Below are positions 43,252 through 49,878 of a DNA stretch of 64,000 nt, piece after piece. Both the position numbers and the translations under genes were made by a program. This DNA comes from a virus: the IMG/VR virus record IMGVR_UViG_3300037156_000119, positions 1 through 64,000 of that record. The stretch is one strand, 5' to 3'. The first letter of the stretch is position 1. Every line of letters starts with the position of its first letter. Under the pieces are notes generated by a model, which ran no database searches, had not been told where the DNA came from, and saw nothing but the letters and a program-made list of their open reading frames with translations.

Positions 43252-43460
43252 ACCGCCCTCACTTCCGCCTGCAGCCGCGCGAACACCCGGTCGAGCCCCT
43301 CCGCACGCTCCGTCTTCTTCATCTCATGGTAGACCGCGCGGGGCGAGCCGGGTTTCAGGAGGGCGGTGTTTCGGTTTCCTTGAGTTGTCACGTACTGCAC
43401 GGGCGGGAACCCCTTGGGCGCACACGCTGCGCGGATCGCCTTGCACTTCTTCGTGTTCAT
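43248..43460 (-). CDS. Hypothetical basic protein (70 aa)
   Basis: ATG at 43460 overlaps the previous stop; GGAAGAGGAAAA upstream supports it. Basic, with a Cys pair in KKCKAIRAACAPKG. May bind nucleic acid. Unknown. Confidence 0.5.
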   Translation of the reverse strand: MNTKKCKAIRAACAPKGFPPVQYVTTQGNRNTALLKPGSPRAVYHEMKKTERAEGLDRVFARLQAEVRAV

Positions 43461-43633
43461 TTTTCCTCTTCCACTGGGTCCGGCAGCTCGTCCGCCGGGG
43501 ATTGATTACGCTTGGCTCTGGGCCACCTCCACCTTACCGCCTCGGTCCAGTCCTTAGCACCAGGTATGTAGAACCCCGCCGGCTCTGTTTTGTCCGGCTG
43601 CTCGGCTCGAAGATATTGGCTTAGGAATGTCAT
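43457..43633 (-). CDS. Hypothetical small protein (58 aa)
   Basis: An ATG-started frame of 58 codons (begins MTFLSQYLRAEQPD) whose stop overlaps the next ATG. Pro/Trp-rich middle (AVRWRWPRAKR) and an acidic tail (DELPDPVEEEK). Its own ribosome site is weak, but it fills an otherwise empty gap and is coupled downstream. Confidence 0.45.
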   Translation of the reverse strand: MTFLSQYLRAEQPDKTEPAGFYIPGAKDWTEAVRWRWPRAKRNQSPADELPDPVEEEK

Positions 43634-43651
43634 GCTGCTAGGTCTGACCTG

Positions 43652-44062
43652 TCACTTCCGTGAAAGTTCCCGATAAAAGTTATGCCCCCCAACCCGCGCC
43701 ACTTCCACGAACTTCCACTTCCAATACGCCCGGCCGTTCGCGTCGAAGTGCGTGGCGCCGTGGATCGAGTCGGGGCTGAAGGCAGCGAACTGGGCGGCCC
43801 AGAGCGCCGTCGCCCAAGCCCGAGGCTCAGTCTTCACCCCCTGCCATGAGAACTGGCTGCGGCGCTGCACTTCCGCGCAGATTTTAGACGGATCGCGGCC
43901 GGCGCGGTTGAGCACGACATGGGCTACCGCGACCTGGCCCTTGATGGGCTCGCCGCGCGCCTCGTGATACACGACGCTGGCGAGGCAGATCAGGGCTTCG
44001 GCTATCAGGGCAACTTCTTCCCGCACCGGACGCAAAGAATAACGCGCCGTACGCCGTTCCAA
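43652..44062 (-). CDS. SleB-like cell wall hydrolase (136 aa; start uncertain)
   Basis: The longest frame begins with TTG at 44062; a GTG at 44026 is an alternative. Neither has a good ribosome site, and the upstream peptide gene (44005-44121) overlaps, so translation may be coupled. The core VYHEARGEPIKGQVAVAHVV, then NRAG, QRRSQFSW and the THFDANGRAYWKW...VGGHNFYR end match the SleB/CwlJ hydrolase family; the Glu of YHEARG is catalytic. It cleaves peptidoglycan. Unusually, it is far from the lysis cassette and on the other strand. Confidence 0.7.
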   Translation of the reverse strand: MERRTARYSLRPVREEVALIAEALICLASVVYHEARGEPIKGQVAVAHVVLNRAGRDPSKICAEVQRRSQFSWQGVKTEPRAWATALWAAQFAAFSPDSIHGATHFDANGRAYWKWKFVEVARVGGHNFYRELSRK

Positions 44063-44121
44063 AACGGGGCAGGGACATGCCGCTTATAATACCAGCACTG
44101 AAGGGCTTTGATGATGCTCAT
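44005..44121 (-). CDS. Short zinc-knuckle-like peptide (38 aa)
   Basis: ATG at 44121 overlaps the upstream stop (ATGA) and the frame overlaps the start of the SleB-like gene. The product is basic, with CWYYKRHVPAP and a CVRCGKKLP end, i.e. a CxxC with an upstream Cys. Compatible with a small metal-binding protein. Confidence 0.45.
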   Translation of the reverse strand: MSIIKALQCWYYKRHVPAPFWNGVRRVILCVRCGKKLP

Positions 44122-44345
44122 GACTGCACCCTAACGCACTTCCACGCCTCACCGATCGCCGCGTAGTGCTGGCAAACCTTGAGCGCCTGGTCAACGGGCA
44201 GGGAGCGAACGGCGGCAGGTATCGGCGGGATTTGCAGCTCGGAGCAGGGCGCCGGCAGTTGAGAATCCCGCGCCGTGCCGTCAACCAGCACGCCCGCGGC
44301 GAAGGACAGCACGCCAGCCACGAGTAGGGCTTGAAAGCGGCTCAT
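44118..44345 (-). CDS. Small exported or membrane-anchored protein (75 aa)
   Basis: ATG with GGGGGAACT upstream. Residues ~5-24 (ALLVAGVLSFAAGVLVDG) are a signal peptide or anchor. The rest has three Cys that could form disulphides in the periplasm (PCSELQ, VCQHYA, KCVRV). It resembles small Rz1-like or envelope-targeted early proteins by layout only. Linked to the SleB-like gene downstream, so both may act at the envelope. Confidence 0.5.
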   Translation of the reverse strand: MSRFQALLVAGVLSFAAGVLVDGTARDSQLPAPCSELQIPPIPAAVRSLPVDQALKVCQHYAAIGEAWKCVRVQS

Positions 44346-44542
44346 AGTTCCCCCCGTTCGGTGCGATGCAAGCGAGTGCTCATGTGGCGTTGCGCGCCTT
44401 TTACGCTGGATATAGCGAGCCGTATGCGCGCCACGGTTTTTGTTGCGCCGGCATGTTTGGCCGCGTCGAGCGCATCACGGAGCATTTCATGCGCGTGGTC
44501 CAACTCATCAGCCTCATACTGCCCTGCAGGTTTGAGTTTCAT
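44342..44542 (-). CDS. Helical basic protein (66 aa)
   Basis: ATG at 44542 overlaps the previous stop. One long helix pair (ADELDHAHEMLRDALDAAKH, then KTVARIRLAISSVKGAQRH). No motif. Unknown. Confidence 0.5.
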   Translation of the reverse strand: MKLKPAGQYEADELDHAHEMLRDALDAAKHAGATKTVARIRLAISSVKGAQRHMSTRLHRTERGEL

Positions 44543-44874
44543 AGTTCCTCCTCTATGTCAGGACGGGGCTTGCCGCGTATTGCGCGGGTGGGCGGGTCTT
44601 GCCATCCATTGTCGCTCGACCACGCTGCGTCTTCGGCCTCATTCTTCGCCCGCAGTTCCGCCTCCCATGCCTCTGCCGCCCGGCCGTCTTCCAGCCCATC
44701 ATTATACGCCCCCGCAAGCAGGGCGGATACCTGGATCAGGTCGAGCACCAAGTGGCCGAATTGATGCGTACCATGCCTCTTGAATACTTCCTCACCCCGC
44801 CGCATGCCAAACTCGGCCGCGGCGTCGGATAAGTCAGGATTACCGAATTTCAGGTCTTCGATTTTCACAGCCAT
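44539..44874 (-). CDS. Hypothetical protein (111 aa)
   Basis: ATG at 44874 lies just before the end of the upstream gene, which it overlaps. Helical with a hydrophobic stretch FGHLVLDLIQVSALLAGAY too polar at its ends for a sure membrane helix. The tail is acidic (RPDIEEEL). Unknown. Confidence 0.5.
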   Translation of the reverse strand: MAVKIEDLKFGNPDLSDAAAEFGMRRGEEVFKRHGTHQFGHLVLDLIQVSALLAGAYNDGLEDGRAAEAWEAELRAKNEAEDAAWSSDNGWQDPPTRAIRGKPRPDIEEEL

Positions 44875-45083
44875 AAGTCCCCCGTTTCGTTCATTGCGGC
44901 AGCGAAGCAAAGGTAGAGGCAGCGAATATCACGATGGTCGTCGTGTTGCCACGAATCCGCCATGTCGCTCGTTAGTTCCAAGCGTAACGGCATTTCCCCG
45001 ACGCGCTCTAGCGCGCCGTACGCGTCGCCGTTCATTAGGCCCGCTTCCGCCGCGACCAAGAGCTTTTTCGTTCTCGCTTTCAT
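44865..45083 (-). CDS. Hypothetical protein (72 aa)
   Basis: ATG at 45083 overlaps the previous stop and has GGAGGTGGC upstream. Begins MKARTKKLLVAAEAG; the C-terminal half has a HDDHRDIRCLYLCFAAAM segment. Unknown. Confidence 0.5.
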   Translation of the reverse strand: MKARTKKLLVAAEAGLMNGDAYGALERVGEMPLRLELTSDMADSWQHDDHRDIRCLYLCFAAAMNETGDLWL

Positions 45084-45271
45084 GCCGCCACCTCCACAGA
45101 CCACTCGGCATCACCGATTACGTCCACGATTTCAGACTTGCAATGGTCGCCCCACTCGCCCGAGTCCCATTGCTCGCAGCCCTCGGTCATGGCCGCTTCT
45201 TCGTTCTCGGCGTCCACGGTGATCCACTCCACTTCCGTGTACGTCGTTGTTCTCTGCACGTCGTATCTCAT
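45080..45271 (-). CDS. Acidic early-type protein (63 aa)
   Basis: ATG with AGAAGGGAAGTGAA upstream. Strongly acidic, with a TYTEVEWITVDAENEEAA start typical of small phage proteins that read as single-domain beta-alpha units, ending VIGDAEWSVEVAA. No known function. Confidence 0.55.
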   Translation of the reverse strand: MRYDVQRTTTYTEVEWITVDAENEEAAMTEGCEQWDSGEWGDHCKSEIVDVIGDAEWSVEVAA

Positions 45272-45272
45272 T

Positions 45273-45545
45273 TCACTTCCCTTCTAGGTAGTTTTCGATT
45301 GACCTGCTGCTACACTGAATCCCGAGCGCTTTGCACGTCGCCCGGAACGCTCTTATGTTCAACCAGTAGTGAGCTATAGAATCCACTCCGTATAACTCAA
45401 GCCGCTCACACATCGCGGCCGCCGTGGATAGCGCGTAGTCTTCCACGCTCTCATCCTTGGCGAGCGGGTGTGGCCCTGGCCCGAGCACGGTAATAAGCGC
45501 GGGGGCGTACGCGTCGATGAAGGCAGCGAGGCGGGCGGGGTTCAC
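45273..45545 (-). CDS. Hypothetical protein (90 aa)
   Basis: The GTG at 45545 overlaps the previous stop (GTGA). The frame upstream of this GTG stays open but reads through the low-complexity repeat of another gene, so it is rejected. The protein is helical (LAAFIDAYAPALITVLG, then EDYALSTAAAMCERLELYG). Unknown. Confidence 0.5.
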   Translation of the reverse strand: MNPARLAAFIDAYAPALITVLGPGPHPLAKDESVEDYALSTAAAMCERLELYGVDSIAHYWLNIRAFRATCKALGIQCSSRSIENYLEGK

Positions 45546-45763
45546 GATGAACTTCCCCCTTTCCTCGCGCGCCGCTTCACCCGCTCCGCTTCGGCCGCAG
45601 GGCGCCGGTCGGCCCCGAGGTCTCCCCCCTTGAAGAGCCACATCATCGAGGACAAGAGCCAGTCCAGCGAGTCGTCGCGGGGCTTGGGCGGTAGGGCGAC
45701 GCACAGGGCGGGAGGGGGCTTGATACCCATCAGCCCCTTGAGCTTGCCGAATGAGAGTTTCAT
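45542..45763 (-). CDS. Hypothetical basic protein (73 aa)
   Basis: ATG at 45763 overlaps the stop of the repeat protein (ATGA). Begins MKLSFGKLKGLMGIKPPPAL; a WLLSSMMWLFKGG stretch is amphipathic; the tail is Arg/Lys-rich. Unknown; possibly nucleic-acid or membrane associating. Confidence 0.5.
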   Translation of the reverse strand: MKLSFGKLKGLMGIKPPPALCVALPPKPRDDSLDWLLSSMMWLFKGGDLGADRRPAAEAERVKRRARKGGSSS

Positions 45764-46383
45764 AGAAAATCCTCAAAACACTCATAAACCAGTTGTGTAA
45801 ATTCGCTCCGGGCTGCGCTCCAAGTTGCGCTCCGGGCTGCGCTCCAGGCTGCGCTCCGGGCTGCGCTCCAGGCTGCGCTCTCGGCTGCGCTCCAGGCTGC
45901 GCTCCGGGCCGCGCTCCGGGCCGCGCTCCAGGCCACACTCTCGGCCGCACTCTCGGCCGCGCTCCAGGCCACACTCTCGGCCGCGCTCCGGGCCGCGCTT
46001 TTTGTATTTTTTTCCCCAGTCATTAGCCAGTCAAGAACAATCTGATCTGGCACCCCTTGCCAGTTATCCAAGCAACTGACCGCTTGCATGCGCGCAAAGT
46101 AACCACATAACTCTGTTGCATCCATCCGGGCAATAATCCGGCGCCGATGGCACACCAGCTTATCATCCTGTTCGGCCTCGATTTGGCCCACTTCAACTAG
46201 GCAAAGAGTCGCGCCGGGCGCGTATTGGAGCGCGTCAAACGGCTCGCGGCTCGCGTGCAGTCCCGATTTGCACATCACGCACTTGCCGGGAAACTCAAGC
46301 CACTCGCCGTCTTTTGGAATTGGAGAACCATCGCGCAAAGTTTCACCTACAAAGTGCCAAGCTAATTGTCTCTTCGGTTTCAT
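45760..46383 (-). CDS. Phage protein with Ser-Ala-Ala tandem repeat tail (207 aa)
   Basis: Residues ~1-125 form a conserved-looking domain (AWHFVGETLRDGSPIP, then KSGLHASREPFDALQYAPGA and KLVCHRRRIIARMD) that I recall from many phages with unknown function. Residues ~128-192 are about sixteen SAAR/SAAW/SAAE four-residue units encoded by a 12-base tandem repeat, followed by a short end (LVYECFEDFL). The tail would form a helix with one face of Arg, Glu or Trp. ATG has no strong site but is coupled to the upstream stop. Confidence 0.65.
   Translation of the reverse strand: MKPKRQLAWHFVGETLRDGSPIPKDGEWLEFPGKCVMCKSGLHASREPFDALQYAPGATLCLVEVGQIEAEQDDKLVCHRRRIIARMDATELCGYFARMQAVSCLDNWQGVPDQIVLDWLMTGEKNTKSAARSAAESVAWSAAESAAESVAWSAARSAARSAAWSAAESAAWSAARSAAWSAARSATWSAARSEFTQLVYECFEDFL
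45809..46004 (-). repeat. 12-bp tandem repeat, about 16 units
   Basis: Units of GCTGCGCTCCGG on the plus strand, varying at a few positions (A/G, and AGGCCAC or TCTCGGC variants). They keep the reading frame of the gene at 45760 and code for Ser-Ala-Ala-X on the minus strand. Copy number is likely to vary between isolates by slippage. Confidence 0.85.
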
Positions 46384-46532
46384 TCCATCACCTGCCTTTC
46401 TAAGTGGTCGTCAATCTCCCCCTGCCGCGCGAGGACTTCCGCGAGGTCGGGGTCGAATGGTTCGGGTTGAGTTTCGTAGCGCCGGTCGAAGCTGGCGGCG
46501 AGCGGGTTGCGGTAGTCCAGGGAGTAGTCCAT
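46380..46532 (-). CDS. Hypothetical acidic protein (50 aa)
   Basis: ATG at 46532 overlaps the previous stop and its own stop overlaps the next ATG (ATGA), so it is a fully coupled link in the operon. Begins MDYSLDYRNPLAASFDRRYE and ends in a charged helix (VLARQGEIDDHLERQVME). Unknown. Confidence 0.5.
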   Translation of the reverse strand: MDYSLDYRNPLAASFDRRYETQPEPFDPDLAEVLARQGEIDDHLERQVME

Positions 46533-47056
46533 CACCGCACCCAGTACGTTACGCCGTCAAACTCCACGGCGGTATAGTCTTGCTGCAGTTCATCGGCGGC
46601 CTTTTCCCAGTCGATACAGGTAAAGGGCCATGTAAGCGGCTTGTTGTGGCCGCCCGTGTACCCGAGGTCTTCCGCTAGTTCCTGCGCGTAGTCCTCGAAG
46701 TATGAATCAGCGATTAACGTGGCCCCATACTTCCAATCAGGGCAGTAGCCCTCGGCTTCTTCCTGCAGGGCTTCGAGGGCTTTCAGCTCGGCAATTTCCT
46801 TATGGATTGCCTCATACGGGCAACGTCCGCTCGGCGTTGGAGTACTGCCGGATATTAGGGCGTCATTCCACTCCTTATCGCAGTTCCCGCATGTAGCGGT
46901 CTCAACCACTACTGTGCCATTATCGTCACGCTGCGCGGTTGCCCCGTTGTCCTCACTGATTTCCGCGCCGTTGATTTCCTCTTGCAGTTCCTCAATCCGC
47001 GCTATCACGTCGCGCGAGTCGATCAGGTCATCTCGGTTGCTTATGGTTTTGCTCAT
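46532..47056 (-). CDS. Early-type acidic protein (174 aa)
   Basis: ATG has AAGGAGTAACACA before it. Residues ~52-82 carry Cys pairs (ATCGNCDKEWND, then SGRCPYEA), a possible zinc site. The C-terminal ~55 residues (SYFEDYAQELAEDLGYTGG, then WPFTCIDWEKAADELQQDYT) end in a VEFDGVTYWVR strand, a pattern I recall from proteins of unknown function in phage early regions. An anti-host or antirestriction role can be imagined from its acidity, without direct evidence. Confidence 0.6.
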   Translation of the reverse strand: MSKTISNRDDLIDSRDVIARIEELQEEINGAEISEDNGATAQRDDNGTVVVETATCGNCDKEWNDALISGSTPTPSGRCPYEAIHKEIAELKALEALQEEAEGYCPDWKYGATLIADSYFEDYAQELAEDLGYTGGHNKPLTWPFTCIDWEKAADELQQDYTAVEFDGVTYWVR

Positions 47057-47085
47057 TGTGTTACTCCTTGGTTGGATTAGTCCTG

Positions 47086-47478
47086 CTATTGTGGTACGCC
47101 AAAACCTGATTCTCTTCCGCCCATTGTGTTGTAGTGCCCGCTCGGCAGGTGAATGTGAACGGTGCAGCCCCGAGGATCACCCCCTAACTTCACCTTGACA
47201 CCGAACGCGGCGCAAAGTTCCGTTATGCGCTTGCTGGTTCGCTCCTGCCGCACTTCCAAGCGGTTCTGCCACTCGTTAATAAGCTCGCCGGCGCGTGGAT
47301 AGGGTATCTGGTGGATGTAATCTCCCGGCCCGTTGCACTCTTCCACTGCGAGGGCACCGTGCGTTTTGGCGTGGCGTAGCAGGGAGTTACAGAACGCCGT
47401 AACTTCCCATAGTGGCTTGGCTGGAAACTCCCGCGCTATCAAGGCGTGAAGCTCTTGGCGTTCGCGTTGGGTGCTCAT
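47086..47478 (-). CDS. Hypothetical protein (130 aa)
   Basis: ATG overlaps the upstream stop. The N-terminal ~60 residues are helical (LHALIAREFPAKPLWEVTAF and onward) and the C-terminal part has a beta unit CTVHIHLPSG before a polar end. Resembles small phage accessory proteins; not recognised. Confidence 0.5.
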   Translation of the reverse strand: MSTQRERQELHALIAREFPAKPLWEVTAFCNSLLRHAKTHGALAVEECNGPGDYIHQIPYPRAGELINEWQNRLEVRQERTSKRITELCAAFGVKVKLGGDPRGCTVHIHLPSGHYNTMGGRESGFGVPQ

Positions 47479-47711
47479 TGGGTAGCCTCTTTGATTGCCG
47501 CGTTAATAGCGGCGCAGGTTAGTTCAAGGTTAAAGCGGTCGCTGTTACGGATTGACTTAGGAAAATACGGGCGCGCGATAGGTATCAACTTCGCTGCCGC
47601 TTCCAACGCCGCGAGCATTGCCGGCGCCGCCTTGTTCAATCGCTCGCGTGCTATGTCACGCTGCCGCTGCACTTCCGCCAGCTTCGCGGCCGGGCTTGTG
47701 GTGTCTGCCAT
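47475..47711 (-). CDS. Helical hypothetical protein (78 aa)
   Basis: ATG touches the previous stop. Helical (KLAEVQRQRDIARERLNKA, then MLAALEAAAKLI) and ending in a helix FNLELTCAAINAAIKEATQ. Unknown. Confidence 0.5.
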   Translation of the reverse strand: MADTTSPAAKLAEVQRQRDIARERLNKAAPAMLAALEAAAKLIPIARPYFPKSIRNSDRFNLELTCAAINAAIKEATQ

Positions 47712-47983
47712 TAGAAAATCTCCACAATGGTTTGTTTACCCGCATGGCACACGTAGCACGTGCCGGCGTTGGAGTAGCAGGCACAATACACCCGATACCA
47801 GCGGCTTGACCCCGGCAACTGTACCATGTAGCTTGTCGGGAGTTTAGAACCATACCCGCTTTGCGACCGCAGGCGCCTTACTCCCGCCTGTCTCACGCTG
47901 GTACCTTCGCGGGCGAATTCAAATCGCTTAAACATGCCGACGCGTGGCCCTTCCGTTTCGCGTTCCCAGTGTAGGGCGGCCAT
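47711..47983 (-). CDS. Hypothetical Cys-containing basic protein (90 aa)
   Basis: ATG at 47983 lies in TAATG with the previous stop. A basic middle (VRRLRSQSGYG) is followed by WYRVYCACYSNAGTCYVCHAG, four Cys that could hold a metal. Possibly nucleic-acid binding; unknown. Confidence 0.5.
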   Translation of the reverse strand: MAALHWERETEGPRVGMFKRFEFAREGTSVRQAGVRRLRSQSGYGSKLPTSYMVQLPGSSRWYRVYCACYSNAGTCYVCHAGKQTIVEIF

Positions 47984-48186
47984 TATTGCACCCCGCACGC
48001 AGTAAGAAAGCGCGAACGGTTAAACTCCGAATTGTCGGCGGCATACACGTCCGCGAGTTTGCGCGCCACAGTGTCCAGCAGATAGTTATCCCCACTCATA
48101 CCGCGCGTGCCTGTCTGTACATGCACTGGCGGCCGCGTGCCGTTGATAATCGCTGCAATCGCTATATAGTCTTTTTTGCTGCTCAT
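47983..48186 (-). CDS. Hypothetical protein (67 aa)
   Basis: ATG preceded by AAAATATC, the same leader as the gene at 49879. Short alpha/beta unit (KKDYIAIAAIINGTRPP, then LLDTVARKLADVYAADN and FNRSRFLTACGV). Resembles small phage early proteins of unknown function that look like a fragment of a helix-hairpin. Confidence 0.55.
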   Translation of the reverse strand: MSSKKDYIAIAAIINGTRPPVHVQTGTRGMSGDNYLLDTVARKLADVYAADNSEFNRSRFLTACGVQ

Positions 48187-48208
48187 GATATTTTGGTCCT
48201 TCCGTTAT

Positions 48209-48247
48209 GTGGCGTAATTGCCACTTGTCGGCGCCCTCCGCGGCGCC
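48209..48247 (-). promoter_or_regulatory. Two adjacent hairpins in a 74-base gap
   Basis: GTGGC-GTAATT-GCCAC (48209-48224) and a GGCGCC pair around six bases (48230-48247) lie between the genes at 48261 and 47983. They could be a transcription pause, terminator or RNA processing element in this otherwise gapless run. No T-run follows on the minus strand. Confidence 0.35.
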
Positions 48248-48260
48248 GGGTAAGTGGGAA

Positions 48261-48626
48261 CTACTCGTACTTGACGCCGCGCCGCTCCTGCAGCTCTACC
48301 CAATCCCCCCAGCTTGTGATTATCCACTTGTCGCGCTGGTAATCGTACAGGAGCGTGGTAGTGTACGTGTCGCCCAGATTGATATATGCCGCGTCCGGGT
48401 TAGGCGGCGCGAAGTTAGGCGGGATAACTTCCGTGCCGTACCCTTCGAGCGCTTCATTCAACGCGGTTTCCATTTCGTACTGTGCGCCAGGTGGATGATA
48501 GCAAGCCGCGCGTAACTTCCGCACGCTCGCGTAACTTCCAAGTGGTATGGCGCTGGTCAGGGTGGCGCGCAACACTGCGCCCTTGCCGGGAAACGCCGCT
48601 TCGAGCGCTTTGCGTGAGGGTATCAT
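48261..48626 (-). CDS. Hypothetical protein (121 aa)
   Basis: ATG at 48626 overlaps the previous stop (ATGA). Residues ~1-25 are helical (RKALEAAFPGKGAVLRATL); the end has a beta unit (INLGDTYTTTLLYDYQ) and a Trp-rich segment (KWIITSWGDWVELQERR). Unknown. Confidence 0.5.
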   Translation of the reverse strand: MIPSRKALEAAFPGKGAVLRATLTSAIPLGSYASVRKLRAACYHPPGAQYEMETALNEALEGYGTEVIPPNFAPPNPDAAYINLGDTYTTTLLYDYQRDKWIITSWGDWVELQERRGVKYE

Positions 48627-49216
48627 AGCGGACACCTTGCGGCTAGGACTTCGTTCTTCGCGCGCCGTACGACTTCCGGCGCCCAGTAGTCGGCGCTGCG
48701 CTTTGCCTCTTCCATGGCGTACTCGTCGCCGATAAAGCCCCAGCACGACTCTAGCTCTTCACCGTCGGCGCCCTCGATGATGTACCCGTAGCACTCACCG
48801 TTACACCAGCTCGAGTACGCATCAACCGAGCACTGCAGCCCCTTCAGTACGGCCGCGCGGCGTTTCGCGGTCAAGACCTTGCCACCTTGCCACTCTAGCG
48901 CCGTCTTGCGCGTGCAGTACACGTACCCCGACTGGCCCGAGTCCCACGGGCAACTGAAGGGATTACCCTCCTCGGCTTTGATGATAACCCCGCCGTGTTC
49001 GTACACGTACACTGGCAAGCCGATCAATTCACCCGCTTGGATCTTGCGCGCTACTTCCTCATGTTCCTCTTGATCTAACGGGGTGTTGCCGTACTGTGAC
49101 CGGGCATCGGCGCGGTAGGTGACAAAAACCACGCCTGCATCGTTGTCAAGCGGGTTCTCACAGTCTTGATCTTGTTCCAGTCGAATGGTCAAGCCTTTAT
49201 ACTGTTCGCGTTCCAT
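48623..49216 (-). CDS. Conserved-type phage early protein (197 aa)
   Basis: ATG with AAAAGGAGTTTCAAAAC upstream. Begins REQYKGLTIRLEQDQDCENP; the middle (YVYEHGGVIIKAEEGNPFSC with PWDSGQSGY after it) and the end (GYIIEGADGEELESCWGFIG) recur, as I recall, in proteins of unknown function from many phage early regions. Acidic and soluble, with several Cys. Its leader region holds a hairpin and a five-codon ORF. Confidence 0.65.
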   Translation of the reverse strand: MEREQYKGLTIRLEQDQDCENPLDNDAGVVFVTYRADARSQYGNTPLDQEEHEEVARKIQAGELIGLPVYVYEHGGVIIKAEEGNPFSCPWDSGQSGYVYCTRKTALEWQGGKVLTAKRRAAVLKGLQCSVDAYSSWCNGECYGYIIEGADGEELESCWGFIGDEYAMEEAKRSADYWAPEVVRRAKNEVLAARCPL

Positions 49217-49260
49217 GTTTTGAAACTCCTTTTGTGATTAGACTACGGTAACACTTCCAA

Positions 49261-49305
49261 GTAAGCCCGAGGGCTTACCTTGAGGCGCTATTTGATCGGT
49301 CGCAT
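49261..49305 (-). promoter_or_regulatory. Possible leader ORF and hairpin upstream of the 48623 gene
   Basis: On the minus strand a strong AGGAGGTAAAC is followed by a five-codon frame ATG CGA CCG ATC AAA TAG (49305-49288). Ten bases later comes a perfect 8-bp hairpin GTAAGCCC-GA-GGGCTTAC (49261-49278), before the real ribosome site. The order leader peptide, hairpin, gene suggests translational coupling or attenuation. Confidence 0.35.
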
Positions 49306-49345
49306 GTTTACCTCCTGTAATTGGCTTGCGGGTAACACTTCCACG

Positions 49346-49371
49346 CATGGCGCCGATGCTCTAGCGCCATG
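49346..49371 (-). promoter_or_regulatory. 8-bp stem-loop in the 254-base gap
   Basis: CATGGCGC pairs with GCGCCATG around ten bases. Together with the leader ORF and hairpin nearby it is the only structure I see in 49217-49470, a gap between early genes that may house a promoter or terminator. Confidence 0.35.
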
Positions 49372-49470
49372 GATTGAAATGCTAGTGTATTGTCGTGTGG
49401 CTCCTTTCAATTAGTCCAGCGAAATGAATCAACAAGTAACCAAGATACCGGATGGTACGTGTTAGGCGTG

Positions 49471-49673
49471 TCATAGTGTCACACGTTGCGCTAAGGCTTG
49501 GCTGATTTGACCATCGCGCGCCAAGCTGTCCACATAATCGACAAAAGTACAGCGCACCGTCGCGCAGTGCTCGTTCTGCCGTTTCGAGCGTATGCCAGCT
49601 TCCCCGCCTGATGATCGAAACTTGGGTGCGCTTCCCAGAATGCCGCGCGTACCTGTGCCTGTGTGGTCATCAT
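49471..49673 (-). pseudogene. Small early gene broken by a 1-base frameshift (~67 aa when joined)
   Basis: The ATG at 49673 (after GGAGGTAGC) opens TQAQVRAAFWEAHPSFDHQA and runs to 49491 in a frame that becomes nonsense. From an AAA run (49582-49584) the -1 frame reads KRQNEHCATVRCTFVDYVDS, then LARDGQISQALAQRVTL, and stops at 49471. Joined, the two halves give the layout of a common small phage early protein (FW.HP start, AFVDYVD..L.R.GQIS.ALA end). A missing A, a real mutation or programmed slippage would explain it. Confidence 0.6.
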
Positions 49674-49876
49674 GCTACCTCCTTGACCGGGTAGACAGTA
49701 CTGATCTGCACATCCCGCGCGCTGATACCACGGCGCGCGGCATAACACGCGACCGTATGCGCGATGGTGCGCACGTCCGCGAGCGTGTCAACCGTCTGAG
49801 AGTGCCAATGGTTAGGGCGTGGGTCAGAGAGTGTCACGCGCGCCGTGTTGCTCGAATCCAGTATAGTGAATTGCAT
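49670..49876 (-). CDS. Hypothetical protein (68 aa)
   Basis: ATG after GCGAGGTGTAGCC; the stop overlaps the next start. Beta-alpha unit (FTILDSSNTARVTLSDP, then ADVRTIAHTVACYAARRGIS). Unknown; resembles small early proteins. Confidence 0.5.
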   Translation of the reverse strand: MQFTILDSSNTARVTLSDPRPNHWHSQTVDTLADVRTIAHTVACYAARRGISARDVQISTVYPVKEVA

Positions 49877-49878
49877 GG

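Noticed and set aside
45809-46004. Repeat array as a CRISPR locus
   Set aside because: Units are contiguous 12-mers in frame with no spacers between them.
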